64,000 bases of DNA from Tritrichomonas musculus (taxonomy: Eukaryota; Parabasalia; Tritrichomonadida; Tritrichomonadidae): the NCBI GenBank assembly GCA_039105265.1, contig JAPFFF010000001.1:8866001-8930000 (forward strand). Reading direction: 5' to 3'. Positions 10,925 to 21,701 of this stretch are shown piece by piece (within the stretch, counting starts at the first letter, position 1; every line of letters begins with the position of its first letter). Made by a program: the position numbers and the translations under genes. The notes beneath the pieces are model-generated. The model did not search any database and was not told where the DNA came from. It worked only from the letters and a program-made list of their open reading frames with translations.

Positions 10925-13417
10925 CTAGCTTTGCTCACATAACTCTATATTTGTTATTGCCTTTTTAAGTTTATCATAATCGAAATAACTCACAACTTTA
11001 TAATCACAATCTTTCAAAAATTGAAGTATTTGATCAAAGCTTGGTCTATGATTTGGATCACATTTACAGCAAGATTTAATCAAGCTCTTTCCATTTTGAT
11101 TGATACTTTCCGGTATTTCAATTTTTATTTTATCATTTATATGAACAATTTCATTTTCTTCTTCCGATTTATCGCTTGGATACTCACCATGAGACAGTAT
11201 ATATAAAACCAGAATACCATATGAATATACATCCACTTTATTTGTATAATCTTTGGGGGTCTCAATTAGTTCTGGAGCTAAAAAAGGATTTATTGGGGTC
11301 AGCTTATCACCTGTTATAATGAGATCTGATTCATTTTCATCAGAGATAAACTTTGAATAACCAAATCCAGTTATTTTTGAATCCCAATTTTTATCGATTA
11401 AAACATTTTCAGGTGATAGATTCTTATGAATGAAATGATTTGAATGAAGATATCGCATTCCATATGCTATTTCTACGATAAATCTAACCATTCTTCCTTT
11501 CTTTAGTTTTTCAACTGCACTTTTTAGATTTTTTGGACAATATTCAAGCAGCATTGATGGAGGATGAGTTCTATCACCAAAATTAAAACCAAATGTCTTC
11601 AAAATGCATGGGTGATTATTGTAAACCATAATTTCATATTCACGCAAAAAATGCTTCAACATTTTCATCATTACATGCGAGTCTCGTAAATTTTCAGGAG
11701 TAAAATTCAAAACCTTCACTGCATAAAAATTATTCAGAGAAATTTTGAATGACTTTGATACACCTCCATAATCGTTATATGATGTTGCTATCTTGATTAT
11801 ATGAAAATCTTGAAGAAACTGCCTTCTATCAAATATTTTTATTGCTTCAGTTGGCTTTAAAAGATATTTATCACTATAATAATTATTATTTTCATCTGAA
11901 ATTTTATAACCAAAGCAATCATCATCATTATCATTTTTTTTTCCATTAACATTGATATCGGCATCTTTATTACTGCTTTTTGAAAGTAAATTTTGAAGAT
12001 TTTCAATTTCAAGTTTTAATTGCTTGTTTTCATTTTGGAGTTCGGCAACATACTTTTCTTTCTTGCTTTCAAGCTTTTCAGCTTTCATCTTTTCAAGCTC
12101 TTTTTTTAAATTTTCATTTTCATCTGTTAAATCTTTGATTTTATTCAAAATCTCGTAATTTTGTATGTTAATCTCAGAAGTATTGGTATCACTAGTGTCA
12201 ATACCGTTATTATCATCATCGTTCTGAAATTTTGATTTTTCTGGGGTTGGCGATGAAGATAAGAAAGGAAATCTAAAGATTGATTTTGATGGCGTTTTTT
12301 TGGTTTCTGTTTGCAGTAATTCTTTAGATTTCCTTTGCGGCGATGCTGACTCTGCTATCGGAGAATTGTTTGCAAGATTAGCAAGAATAAGTAAATGCGA
12401 ATAACCACAATGAACTTGCTCGGCTTTGTATTTTGTATTGTCAAATAAAGATGATCTTTCTGGAGTACCTGAAGAACCTCGCTTGATTCCAATTAAAGGT
12501 GAAATTGATTTTGTACCAGAGCACCATAATGATTTGTTGGAGTCAATGAAACAATTAAAATCATAGCCTGCTGATATATCAATAATTTTGGTATCGTCTG
12601 GAAATTCAATTGGAGTAAATAATTCACTTTCTGTTTCGCTATCATACATGAAAACACGACCTGCTTCACTTAAAACGAAAAAATAATTTGTTTTACCCGA
12701 TATTTTGACTATTTTTTCACCTAAAAGCGACTTATTCAGTGTGAAAACAGAATCATTATTATCTTTATTTTGCATATAAACTCGTCCTTTCTTTGTTAAA
12801 CAAATTATAACTTTTTTGGTCGAACAAGCATCAATTATAAAATTTGAATCTGGATCGTCATCATTGCAATCGCTTTTATCAGAAAGCTTAAAAGGAATCG
12901 GTTGTACAGTCAAATCATCAAGTATTGTATAAAGAGCACCGCTTTTACCTACTATAAATGGATGAATATATCCATGCAATGAAATAATCTCCTCTTTTGA
13001 AAAATTGATTTTTTCAAGAGAGCATTGATCGGTATTGCCTTGCGCAATATAAACAACACCTAGCTTGTCTAAGTAAAGAGTAAAAGAATGACCACACAAA
13101 GCTTTAACAATAAAAGGATCTTTAAGAAAGTATTTTGAAATAAAAGATCGAAATGAAATAAGACTTGGTTCCGAATAATCTTGTTGCTTTGGAAGTCCAA
13201 TTTCGTAAAGCATATTACATCCCCAGCCATAACATGATCCATCTTTCAAAACCACAACGTTATGACACCTTCCTGCAGATAAACATGAAATTTGATCTTC
13301 GAATTCATAATATTGCGATTTTTCTTTTCTAGGATTTGGAACTGGGAGGGAATTTCCTGATGAACCACGGTTTCCAAGTTGATCATGATCATTTTTACCT
13401 GCAGAAAGAATAATCAT
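10925..13417 (-). CDS. RCC1-repeat / coiled-coil / TKL-type pseudokinase
   Basis: An 830-residue fusion. Residues 1-350 contain RCC1-type beta-propeller repeats (opening SAGKNDHDQLG, and later HCGYSHLLIL). Residues 360-430 are Ser/Asn/Asp-rich, 425-495 form a Glu/Lys-rich coiled coil, and 540-825 form a kinase domain of the tyrosine-kinase-like type. The ATP-anchoring Lys568 in YAVKVL is kept. The catalytic loop reads HKNLSPEN with Asn666 in place of Asp, and DFG reads GFG at 684-686. Phosphotransfer is therefore unlikely. It lies 118 bp upstream of the CDK8-like pseudokinase on the same strand. RCC1-kinase fusions recall NEK8/9, but here the kinase is C-terminal and of another type. Substrate unknown. 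Confidence 0.88.
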   Translation of the reverse strand: MIILSAGKNDHDQLGNRGSSGNSLPVPNPRKEKSQYYEFEDQISCLSAGRCHNVVVLKDGSCYGWGCNMLYEIGLPKQQDYSEPSLISFRSFISKYFLKDPFIVKALCGHSFTLYLDKLGVVYIAQGNTDQCSLEKINFSKEEIISLHGYIHPFIVGKSGALYTILDDLTVQPIPFKLSDKSDCNDDDPDSNFIIDACSTKKVIICLTKKGRVYMQNKDNNDSVFTLNKSLLGEKIVKISGKTNYFFVLSEAGRVFMYDSETESELFTPIEFPDDTKIIDISAGYDFNCFIDSNKSLWCSGTKSISPLIGIKRGSSGTPERSSLFDNTKYKAEQVHCGYSHLLILANLANNSPIAESASPQRKSKELLQTETKKTPSKSIFRFPFLSSSPTPEKSKFQNDDDNNGIDTSDTNTSEINIQNYEILNKIKDLTDENENLKKELEKMKAEKLESKKEKYVAELQNENKQLKLEIENLQNLLSKSSNKDADINVNGKKNDNDDDCFGYKISDENNNYYSDKYLLKPTEAIKIFDRRQFLQDFHIIKIATSYNDYGGVSKSFKISLNNFYAVKVLNFTPENLRDSHVMMKMLKHFLREYEIMVYNNHPCILKTFGFNFGDRTHPPSMLLEYCPKNLKSAVEKLKKGRMVRFIVEIAYGMRYLHSNHFIHKNLSPENVLIDKNWDSKITGFGYSKFISDENESDLIITGDKLTPINPFLAPELIETPKDYTNKVDVYSYGILVLYILSHGEYPSDKSEEENEIVHINDKIKIEIPESINQNGKSLIKSCCKCDPNHRPSFDQILQFLKDCDYKVVSYFDYDKLKKAITNIELCEQS

Positions 13418-13837
13418 TAGATTTGATAATAGAATTCAAAACACAATTTAAAAAGTGTAAATCAAAAACTTTTTGAATATGATGAAATTCAATATATTCA
13501 AAACATTCAAAAAGTTTTAAATTTCTTGATCGAAGGTTTTGTAAAAAGCACCAAAAATTTAGAACTAATCTACATAAATATTATAAAACAAATAAACACA
13601 TCTTAGACAGCTTATGAATCATAGATTTTGGTACTTAATATAAAAAATTATAGATTTATCAAAAAAGAAATCATATGGCATGCAATGAATCATCGTCAAT
13701 GGCATGAAAGTTAATTAACCAGAAGTTTTTTTCTCATTAAATAATACTCCATAACACAGAAGAGATTCTGACAATAGTAATGCCATATGCTAATTTCTTT
13801 GAAAAAAATGTGAGAAAATAATTTGTGTTATCAAAAA

Positions 13838-14365
13838 ATGGTATCACTACAAAGGTGGTCTCTTGAAGATATATGGAAATACAGCCGTGTGAATATTGAT
13901 CAATGGACTGAAACATATAGTATTCCTTTTTACTTATATTATACACTTCAATGGCCTCAATTGGCTTGGACTGTTAAAAATAATTCGGATACAATTGTTG
14001 GATATATTCTCGGTTCAGCTAAAACAGATGTTCCTTCTCAGGCAAAAGGTCATGTTACTGCTGTAACTGTTTGTGAAGATTATAGAAGGCTTGGAATTGC
14101 ATCTTTACTTATGAAATTACTAGAAAACACTGCGGAAAAACTTTATAATGCTTATTTCGTTGATCTTTATGTCAGGCCCACAAATAAACATGCCCAAACT
14201 ATGTATGAGAAACTTGGCTATGTACTTTATCGTAAAATAATAAACTATTATGAAACGATTAATGAAGATGGTTATGATATGCGTAAATCATTACCTTTAG
14301 ATAAAGAAAAGAAATTTAGTATTCCATTAGATCATCCTGTTACAAAAGATGAAGTTGACTCATAA
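13838..14365 (+). CDS. NAA20: N-terminal acetyltransferase NatB catalytic subunit NAA20
   Basis: A GNAT-family acetyltransferase of 175 residues that acetylates nascent proteins starting Met-Asp/Glu/Asn/Gln. The sequence follows NAA20 throughout: TETYSIPFYLYY near the N-terminus, the acetyl-CoA loop with RRLGIA, FVDLYVRPTN, LGY, and the YDMRKSL motif close to the C-terminus. The family is typically about 178 residues, so the gene is complete. The start is the ATG at 13838, because the longer open frame from 13823 would need a TTG. NatB needs the auxiliary subunit NAA25, which is not in the window. Confidence 0.95.
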   Translation: MVSLQRWSLEDIWKYSRVNIDQWTETYSIPFYLYYTLQWPQLAWTVKNNSDTIVGYILGSAKTDVPSQAKGHVTAVTVCEDYRRLGIASLLMKLLENTAEKLYNAYFVDLYVRPTNKHAQTMYEKLGYVLYRKIINYYETINEDGYDMRKSLPLDKEKKFSIPLDHPVTKDEVDS

Positions 14366-14609
14366 ATAAATAAATATATTATTCAAATTATAACCTTTGA
14401 GAATATTTATTTTACAATCTCCTCTTTCTATATTTTGCAAATTCAAAATCAAAACAAAAAAAAAGCATTAATTATTAAAAAGAGATAAATCATATACTGT
14501 TTTTTTATTATAATATGGAATGCGAACTATTCTCAATGCGAGCATTTGGCAGATTTGATAAAGACACGTGATTACATTGAATGTTGAATATATATATATG
14601 ACTCCTGAG

Positions 14610-14810
14610 TCATATATCAGAAAGGATATCTTTAATATGAGAGGATGTACCATCTTTCTTTGATATTAGGGGAGGAAGACGGAGTGGAAAAGAAGGAATT
14701 GACTCTTTCCTATTTACACAATTGAACTTAAAAGGCGAATTATAAGAATGAAATGGTTCTGTACTTTCATTTGACTTTGGCCCTTGAATGAGATCAACTT
14801 CCTTTTCCAT
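14610..14810 (-). CDS. Possible small protein, unknown
   Basis: An open frame of 66 codons from the ATG at 14810, starting MEKEVDLIQG and containing PSFPLRLPPLISKKDG. The composition is less AT-driven than random frames nearby, and the Pro-rich centre looks protein-like. There is no family match and no coding neighbour within 100 bp. It could also be the remnant of a longer gene. Weak call. Confidence 0.25.
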   Translation of the reverse strand: MEKEVDLIQGPKSNESTEPFHSYNSPFKFNCVNRKESIPSFPLRLPPLISKKDGTSSHIKDILSDI

Positions 14811-14971
14811 CAATATAAATGCCTTGTGCTCATTACTTACATTTTTAAACGTTACCAAAAAGAATTGAATTTTTTAAAAAACTTTTTAGCAAAGATTATT
14901 CAAAAAGTTCCCATAGAACAAAATTTTAATCACATAAAAACAATTTATAAAAGTAATTATAAATAATATAA

Positions 14972-16537
14972 TCATAATATTGCATGAGGTGTTTTTGCTA
15001 GCATAAAACCGCCTTTGTTTGGCTTTATCACACAGAGTGATGGATATTTACGATTTAAAAGTTCAAACAAAAAGACCATAATAAATCCTATAACAAGAAA
15101 TACAACATATAAAAAGAAAAATATGATATGCTTTTTCCGAATTCCGTGCTGCTGACAAAAATTCTTTTCAGCAATGCTTGAAGCCAAATTTGAAATAAAA
15201 GAAGACGAATTTGAAATTGCTATATCGATTCTTGAATCATATGAGAACAAAATTGATAAGTATTTATCGTCATATTTATTCTTTTGAAGTTGCTTTTTTG
15301 TTTTTGCTTTAGTCTGGTCAGATAAGATAATTTTTTGATTGATGTCAGAATTTATTTTCATACATTTTTCAGTAATTTCTGGCTCTTCTATCATTTTTTG
15401 ATCTTCGTTTTGATTACTTTCTGAGTTGGAACATTCAAATATAGTATTCGAAAAAACGCAGAGATACATGGATGAAGGATTAATTTCAGAATTTTTTTGA
15501 AAAGAAAAGATACATTCTTCAAAAGATAATTCGATACCATTAACAATTGTAATAGAAAATCCATTTGAAAATCTTGAATCAATAAAAGCAGTGTTTTTGA
15601 TTGTAGATTCGGCTGGGATATTATAGATTAAAAGGTCACAACCAGTTTCTGTTAAAGTTGTTTTTTGTTGGCATTGAATGAAAGCAGATGATTCAATTAG
15701 AAATTGAGATGCTTCTCTTATAACAATGCATCCGTTGTGTACATTTGCATAAGAACGGAAAAATTTAGAAAATCTGATGTAAATAGCACTTTTAGCAATT
15801 TCAAAAGATCCAACACATTGGGATGCACCACATTTCGTTATATTGGAATAGGTTATAGAAACAGGATTAACAGATTTAATATATGAGATACCGAATAAAT
15901 TTCGAGATTGTGAATTTGAAAAACTGTTAAAAGAAATAACAGTCGGGATATCTTGCTTTGTTTTATTATATAAAAGAACAAAACAAGATGACATTGATTG
16001 AGATATACATGATTCAAAAACTGTTGAAAATAATGAGAGATAAGAATTTTCACAATAGATGCACCCGCTTTTAGAATTGCATGATTCAAAAGCAGATTCC
16101 TTAATTGATAAATGAGCTGTTGTATATATACAACCACCTTCCTCATTTTTTGAATTAATATAGTTAAAATTACATCTATCTATAATAATGGTTTGAGATA
16201 ATAAAATCTTATCGAAACTCAATGCGTCACCATTCATTTCGGAAAAAATTAGCCTTTCTGTAAAATGCATATCTGTTTTAATGCTGCTTACATATTTATT
16301 TTGATTAGCTATAAAAATCACACGATCTAAAAAATTTGAAAAACAACTTTTCTTTATTATTGCATATTTTTGCTGATTAATAAAGCTTGGAGAAAATAAG
16401 AAATTGGAAAAGTGATAAGAAAATTGAACATTAGATATTAACAAATTTGATGATAATTGTTTTGCATGTGGGGTTGATAAAAAAGGAGAAGCACTATAAA
16501 ATGTAGACAGAATTAAACCCATCAAAGTGCAGTTCAT
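14972..16537 (-). CDS. Pmp-like beta-helix surface protein with C-terminal membrane anchor
   Basis: A 521-residue predicted type I membrane protein. Residues 1-25 form a signal peptide (hydrophobic, ending near SPFLSTPHA). Residues 60-370 contain irregular beta-helix repeats with motifs such as GGCIYT, SGCIYC and FESC, rich in Ser, Cys and Asn, as in the polymorphic-membrane-protein-like families of trichomonads. A Lys/Ser-rich segment is followed by a strong transmembrane helix (about 470-495, with FLYVVFLVIGF) and a short basic tail of about 27 residues. Such proteins are candidates for surface or endosomal adhesion; function here is unknown. Upstream there is an inverted pair ACGAATATC/GATATTCGT near 16560-16577. 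Confidence 0.75.
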   Translation of the reverse strand: MNCTLMGLILSTFYSASPFLSTPHAKQLSSNLLISNVQFSYHFSNFLFSPSFINQQKYAIIKKSCFSNFLDRVIFIANQNKYVSSIKTDMHFTERLIFSEMNGDALSFDKILLSQTIIIDRCNFNYINSKNEEGGCIYTTAHLSIKESAFESCNSKSGCIYCENSYLSLFSTVFESCISQSMSSCFVLLYNKTKQDIPTVISFNSFSNSQSRNLFGISYIKSVNPVSITYSNITKCGASQCVGSFEIAKSAIYIRFSKFFRSYANVHNGCIVIREASQFLIESSAFIQCQQKTTLTETGCDLLIYNIPAESTIKNTAFIDSRFSNGFSITIVNGIELSFEECIFSFQKNSEINPSSMYLCVFSNTIFECSNSESNQNEDQKMIEEPEITEKCMKINSDINQKIILSDQTKAKTKKQLQKNKYDDKYLSILFSYDSRIDIAISNSSSFISNLASSIAEKNFCQQHGIRKKHIIFFFLYVVFLVIGFIMVFLFELLNRKYPSLCVIKPNKGGFMLAKTPHAIL

Positions 16538-16791
16538 TTTATAACTTGAGAAATTACAATACGAATATCAATATTCGTTCCTTATATAAAAATTGAATTT
16601 CTATTTGTTCAACCATTTTTTTTGATAATTATGAATGATATGCTATAATAAAAATTCATACTATATAAAAAAGCAAGAATAATAAAGATAAAAAAATAAA
16701 AAAATCTAATTAATATCTGAAATAAATTGAGATAAAATCATTTTTCTACTCAAAAATTTGTTTTGATCATTCAAACCTATATTTCAAAAAA

Positions 16792-19194
16792 ATGAGCCTT
16801 TCGAAATGCAAGCGCCTTCATACAATTTCATCATCTCGTGTTAAATGCCTCGATTTCCATCCAACACAACCACTTCTTCTTGCATCACTTTATTCAGGTG
16901 ACGCCATTATTGTTGATTGTACAAAAGGATCAATAATCAAAACATTTGCTGTTCATCATGGAATTCCGCTTCGTACAGGTAGATGGATACCTCAGAATGG
17001 AAATGTTGTTTTCGGTGGAGACAAATGTTCACTACATTTTTACTCTCCAACAAAAGGAAAATTAATTCTTGAAGTCCCTGATGCACATGAACGATATGTA
17101 CGATCGATTGCAGTCCATCCGACAGAATTTCAGATACTAACTTGTAGTGATGACCTCACATGTAAATTATGGAATATATCAAATGGATGCCAATTAATTC
17201 GAACTTTTGACGTGCATGAAAGACTTGTTATGGATGTCAAATGGAATCCAAGAGATCTTACTACATTTGCTTCTTGCTCTCTTGATGGTACATATATTTT
17301 CTGGGATGTCAACAGCAAGGATCCTCGATTTTCTCAAAATGTAAGTTCAAAGCCATTAAATTCTATATCGTTTGCATCATCAGGTGATAGACCATTGCTT
17401 GCAACTGCGAGTGATGATCATACTGTTCAGATATGGGACCTACAAACTCGGTCTCTTCTTGCAACACTTGAAGGACACGATAATAATGTCTCTCGCGTTG
17501 ATTTCCATCCTACAAGACCAATTATTGTTACTACAAGTGAAGATAAAATGACTTATCTATGGTCATCACTCACATTTAAACGAGAAAATTCAATAAACGC
17601 AGGACTCAATCGTGGTTGGGCTCTTTCTTTATCAGCCACTTCACCTTTAATGGCAGTTGGCTATGATGATGGACTTGCAATCTTTAAATTCATTCATAAT
17701 GGCGTACCGATGTCTCTTGACAACTCTGGAAAACTCATTGTTTCACATGGATCAGATATTTCAACAACAACAATCAAGAATGTTGGTGAAATTATTGATG
17801 GATCCGAGTTACCGTTAAATTGGAAAGAAGCAGTTACAGCTGAAAATACACCTATAGAACTTTTGCACTCTCCAAATGGTCGATATATTACATCACTTAG
17901 CGATTCGGAATATACCATCTATACAACCCTCGGCTTCAGATCACGCTCTTATGGAAAAGCATTAAAATTTGCATGGGCGCCGAACTCAACAAATTATGCA
18001 ATTCTCGAACTTATGGGCTCGATTTCTATTTTCCAGAATTTTGAACAATCACAAACAATTGATCGTTTTGCTCGCAAAATTTGGGGAGGAACACTTTTAT
18101 CAGCATCAGTTGATCATGGTGTTGAATTTTATGATTGGGATACTGGAACACTTATTCGCAGAATTGAATCAAAAGCGTCTGAAGTTAAATGGTCCAATGA
18201 TCTTGTTGCAATAAGAACAAAAGACTCAATATTTGTTCTCCAATATAATCCTGCAGAACCAGATTCCCCATGGACAGCAGAAGCTGGCTATGAAGATGCA
18301 TTTACCCAAGTTAGCATGATTGATTCTCGTGGTAGTACAAGCATTTGCTGGTGTTCTGGCGTTTTATTCTATACTGAAAATAATAAAATCAATAGGTTTG
18401 TTGGTGGAATTGTTCAATCAACAGCAACATTAAAATTTAATATAGATATGGTTGGCTATTTGCCACGCGACAATCTCATTGTAGTAACTGATTCTCAGAG
18501 ACGAATCATTGGCGTAAACTTCCCTTCAGCTCTCATTGAGTTCGAGGCTGCAGTAGCAGATGGTGAAGAACCAGACCCTGATGACATACCTGAGCAATAC
18601 CGAGCTCGTTGCGCTAAATATTTGAAACAGATTGGCCAAAAAGAACTTGCATTATCTGTCACTAACGAATTAACAATGAAGTTTGATCTTGCAATTGAAC
18701 TTGGCAAGCTTGATATAGCTCAACAAGTTGCTGCGGAAGCAACAACACCACAATCGTCGTCATCATCAAATTCACAATTCGACACTTCTATGTGGAAAAG
18801 GCTTGCACAAGCAGCTTTACAATCCGGCGATCTTCAAATGGCAGCTGTAGCTTTGAAAAGCTGCGGCGATTTCTCATCTTTATTGGTTATTTATAGAGCG
18901 AAAAACAAACGTGATGAAATGGAAAAGCTTGTTGATGAAGCAGAAGCAGCTGGCCAACTAAACGTGGCTTTCACTGCAGCTCTGTTAACTGGAAAGAAAG
19001 AAAAAGCTTGCCAACTTCTCATTAAAAGTGAAAGGTTTGCTGAAGCAGCTTTATTTGCACGGTCGAATGTGCCTCAATTGACAAGTGAATGCGTTAAACT
19101 TTGGAAACAGAATACAGAAAGTAAGAGAGTCGCTGAAGCAATTGCGGACCCTGGCGAATACCCAAATCTTTTTGATGAGCTCATACAACATTAA
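16792..19194 (+). CDS. COPB2: Coatomer subunit beta' (beta'-COP)
   Basis: An 800-residue WD40 protein of the COPI coat, acting in Golgi-to-ER and intra-Golgi transport. The N-terminal propeller (about 1-300) shows classical WD repeats, e.g. LTCSDDLTCKLWN, ASCSLDGTYIFWDV and LATASDDHTVQIWDL. A second, more diverged propeller follows (300-590), then an alpha-solenoid (about 600-800) with YRARCAKYLKQIGQKELAL, the region that binds alpha-COP. It lacks the long acidic tail of animal homologues but is otherwise full length. The ATG at 16792 directly precedes the conserved N-terminus. Codon use is richer in C and G than in the surrounding spacer, as expected for a highly expressed housekeeping gene. 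Confidence 0.96.
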   Translation: MSLSKCKRLHTISSSRVKCLDFHPTQPLLLASLYSGDAIIVDCTKGSIIKTFAVHHGIPLRTGRWIPQNGNVVFGGDKCSLHFYSPTKGKLILEVPDAHERYVRSIAVHPTEFQILTCSDDLTCKLWNISNGCQLIRTFDVHERLVMDVKWNPRDLTTFASCSLDGTYIFWDVNSKDPRFSQNVSSKPLNSISFASSGDRPLLATASDDHTVQIWDLQTRSLLATLEGHDNNVSRVDFHPTRPIIVTTSEDKMTYLWSSLTFKRENSINAGLNRGWALSLSATSPLMAVGYDDGLAIFKFIHNGVPMSLDNSGKLIVSHGSDISTTTIKNVGEIIDGSELPLNWKEAVTAENTPIELLHSPNGRYITSLSDSEYTIYTTLGFRSRSYGKALKFAWAPNSTNYAILELMGSISIFQNFEQSQTIDRFARKIWGGTLLSASVDHGVEFYDWDTGTLIRRIESKASEVKWSNDLVAIRTKDSIFVLQYNPAEPDSPWTAEAGYEDAFTQVSMIDSRGSTSICWCSGVLFYTENNKINRFVGGIVQSTATLKFNIDMVGYLPRDNLIVVTDSQRRIIGVNFPSALIEFEAAVADGEEPDPDDIPEQYRARCAKYLKQIGQKELALSVTNELTMKFDLAIELGKLDIAQQVAAEATTPQSSSSSNSQFDTSMWKRLAQAALQSGDLQMAAVALKSCGDFSSLLVIYRAKNKRDEMEKLVDEAEAAGQLNVAFTAALLTGKKEKACQLLIKSERFAEAALFARSNVPQLTSECVKLWKQNTESKRVAEAIADPGEYPNLFDELIQH

Positions 19195-19541
19195 TATTTG
19201 CTTTATGTTTATTTGTTCTTTTTTTTTTGGAATTGAATAATTTCAAAAAAAAAAAAAATTCTTTGTGATTTGTAATTTTTATTTTATATTAGTTCTAATT
19301 GAATTCATATTGAATGTTAAATTAATAAAAATACTATTTATATGCTAAATACTTTATTGATAGAAATGATTATTATTTAAAATAATTTATTTTGTTCCTA
19401 AAAAAAAAAAGTTGTTTATAAAACTGAGAGAAAAGGAAATTATTTTTCTTTTTCAACCATCCTCCTGATTACTTTTTTTTAAAATATAATATAATTCGTA
19501 GATAGTAAAATTAAATAGTTTTATATTAAGTCATTTTGTTT
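19195..19541. other. Convergent intergenic spacer
   Basis: Between the 3' ends of the beta'-COP and inositol monophosphatase genes. It holds T- and A-homopolymer runs only; no gene is seen. Confidence 0.5.
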
Positions 19542-20390
19542 TCATTTTGGCAAATCTTTTCGTGCTTCATTAATTAAAGCCATAATTTTGTCATGAACGG
19601 GCTGAGCAGCAACAATTAAATCAATCATTGGTTTCATTAGTGATTCACGAGTGAATGGTGATCCATCATAATGCGATACAACAGCACCTGATTCTGTAGC
19701 AATTAACCATCCAGCCGCAACATCCCAAATATGTGGGCCTTTTTCCCAATAGCAGTCAAGTCTTGCTGAAGCAACGTTGCAAAAATCGAGGCATGCACTA
19801 CCAAGTCTCCTTACACATCTAACATGTGGTAAGATTTTAGTAATTTCTCTGATATTATTATCTTCAGATGTAAGGTGAGATGGATTGAATCCTGTAGTAA
19901 CAAGACATTTAACTAGATCTGTATTTTGACGTGCTTTGAGTTGTCTTTTATGAACACGAGGAGATTCCAAAAAGGCTCCTTTACCTTTGATGGCTGAAAA
20001 TAATTCGTCACGCGTTGGGTCATAAACGACACCGACAACAGGTTGATAATTTGTATCAAGACAAGCAATACTTACTGAAAAAATAGGGAGATTACAAGAG
20101 AAATTAGTTGTTCCATCGAGTGGATCTGCACAGAGCCAAAGCTCATTGGGGCCTGGATTCTTCGGTTGGACGCTTTTTCCTTCTTCTGTTATCACACCAA
20201 AATCAGGAAAGTTTTTTTTGAATTGCTCACGTATAAAATTGTCACTTTCTAAATCTGCATCAGTAACAATGTCAGCATCAGTAGCTTTAGTACCTTCATT
20301 TAAGTGATCGCTCTCAAAATACTTCATTAGAATTGCTCCACTACCACGAGCAATGGCTTTGAGCTTATCTAAGATCTCTTCGTAATTCAT
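19542..20390 (-). CDS. Inositol monophosphatase family protein
   Basis: A Mg-dependent phosphatase that removes phosphate from inositol monophosphate (some relatives act on other small phosphates). Residues count from the ATG at 20390, which gives MNYEEILDKL, the usual family start; an in-frame ATG 60 bp upstream would add a Phe/Lys-rich extension and is less likely. Metal ligands are visible: ITEEG (Glu69/Glu70), ADPLDGTTNF (Asp89, Asp92) and the second signature WDVAAGWLI near residue 220. Length, 282 residues, is standard. A CAAAAAGTTTG motif lies 45-55 bp upstream of the start. Confidence 0.93.
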   Translation of the reverse strand: MNYEEILDKLKAIARGSGAILMKYFESDHLNEGTKATDADIVTDADLESDNFIREQFKKNFPDFGVITEEGKSVQPKNPGPNELWLCADPLDGTTNFSCNLPIFSVSIACLDTNYQPVVGVVYDPTRDELFSAIKGKGAFLESPRVHKRQLKARQNTDLVKCLVTTGFNPSHLTSEDNNIREITKILPHVRCVRRLGSACLDFCNVASARLDCYWEKGPHIWDVAAGWLIATESGAVVSHYDGSPFTRESLMKPMIDLIVAAQPVHDKIMALINEARKDLPK

Positions 20391-20816
20391 TTTACAAGTA
20401 AAATATAATTTTATAAAAAAGTGAAGATAAACAAACTTTTTGAATCTCATATATTGAAATAATTCAGATACTATTCAATAAAAAATTATTTTGAAATCCT
20501 CCTCAAATAGAAATCGTAACATATTTATTATTATTTTTTATATTAACTACATAAAAATAAAATAATAATATAAAATAAAAAAGTACTTTAGTGACTAGTT
20601 TTTTTTTGAAAATTTGAGGCAAATCAAACATGAAGAATGAAAATTATTAAGAGAACCTATACATTAATCATACCCAAAAGGTTTTAATTATATTTCTTGA
20701 GTAATCAATTTCTTTTTTTTTTTTTTTTCAATGAATGATGTAAAATCAATCAAAATATTATTGATTCAAAATTGAATGCTTTGACACATCAAAAAATTTT
20801 TTATTCACAACATTAC

Positions 20817-21701
20817 ATGAGATCAAACATATTTACAAAGCATTATAAAAAGTCAAAAGAGATAGACTGTTTTGGCTTTCCTTCAACCAATATTTTCATA
20901 AATTATCTCCCACCAAATTATACGAAAACAGAGCTTGTTCAACTATGCGTTCCATTTGGTCATATTGAGAGCGCAAAAGTTATAATAGACCTTAAAACAG
21001 GCTTATCAAAATGCTTTGGGTTTGCAAGGTTTTGCTCAATTTATTCAGCTCAAAAAGCAGTTCTTAAGTTAGATGGCTTTAAAATCCCTAACACTAATAA
21101 ATGTTTACTTGCTAGATTTGCCGGATCTAAAATGGAAAATACTGGAGAAATATCAGATTCAATTATTGTAAAAAGTCTTTGCCTATATTTTACTACAAAG
21201 GACATATGGAACATATTTTCTAAATTTGGTGACATTCGTGAAATCGAGCTTATTAAAGATCAAAAGAGCAATTTATTCAATGGAAATGCTATCATCACCT
21301 TTTCATCTATATATGAAGCTCAAGAAGCAGTTAGAATTATGAACAATATTAAATTGACGCCTGAATCTTGGCCATTATTTATCCAATATACACAAAAACC
21401 AGCAGAAAAATTGATTGATACAAAATCAATGTCTTTTTTAAGTGGAGTAAAAATCGAAAAACCAAAAAAGAAAGAAAAATCGTCTATTGAAAATACTAAA
21501 AAAGTTAACTCATTGAAACATAGGCAATCACCAATAAATTCATATAATGACAAAACATCATACAATTCTATGTATGATAAAAAATCAATTGAACATATTG
21601 GCAACATAAATCAACATGAATTAGATTCTGATTACCAGAATTATGAGGATTATTATAATCAAAAAGATATGATGTTTTCAGTAATCGCTGAAGAGTTGTA
21701 A
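20817..21701 (+). CDS. RNA-binding protein with two RRM domains (ELAV-like arrangement)
   Basis: A 294-residue protein with RRM1 at about residues 24-100 (RNP2 IFINYL, RNP1 KCFGFARF) and RRM2 at about 110-190 (IIVKSLCLYF, RNP1-like FNGNAIITF, lacking the aromatic residues at the usual positions). The C-terminal 100 residues are Lys/Ser/Asn/Tyr-rich and probably disordered. Tandem RRMs of this layout bind U- or AU-rich RNA. The start is taken at the first ATG in frame, 20817; the frame opens earlier only at a TTG. Confidence 0.85.
   Translation: MRSNIFTKHYKKSKEIDCFGFPSTNIFINYLPPNYTKTELVQLCVPFGHIESAKVIIDLKTGLSKCFGFARFCSIYSAQKAVLKLDGFKIPNTNKCLLARFAGSKMENTGEISDSIIVKSLCLYFTTKDIWNIFSKFGDIREIELIKDQKSNLFNGNAIITFSSIYEAQEAVRIMNNIKLTPESWPLFIQYTQKPAEKLIDTKSMSFLSGVKIEKPKKKEKSSIENTKKVNSLKHRQSPINSYNDKTSYNSMYDKKSIEHIGNINQHELDSDYQNYEDYYNQKDMMFSVIAEEL

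Noticed and set aside
14859..14966. Possible upstream exon for the 66-codon frame at 14610-14810, since GTAAGTAATG occurs near 14830
   Set aside because: No trichomonad-type splice acceptor with branch site (ACTAACACACAG-like) is present, so an intron cannot be supported.
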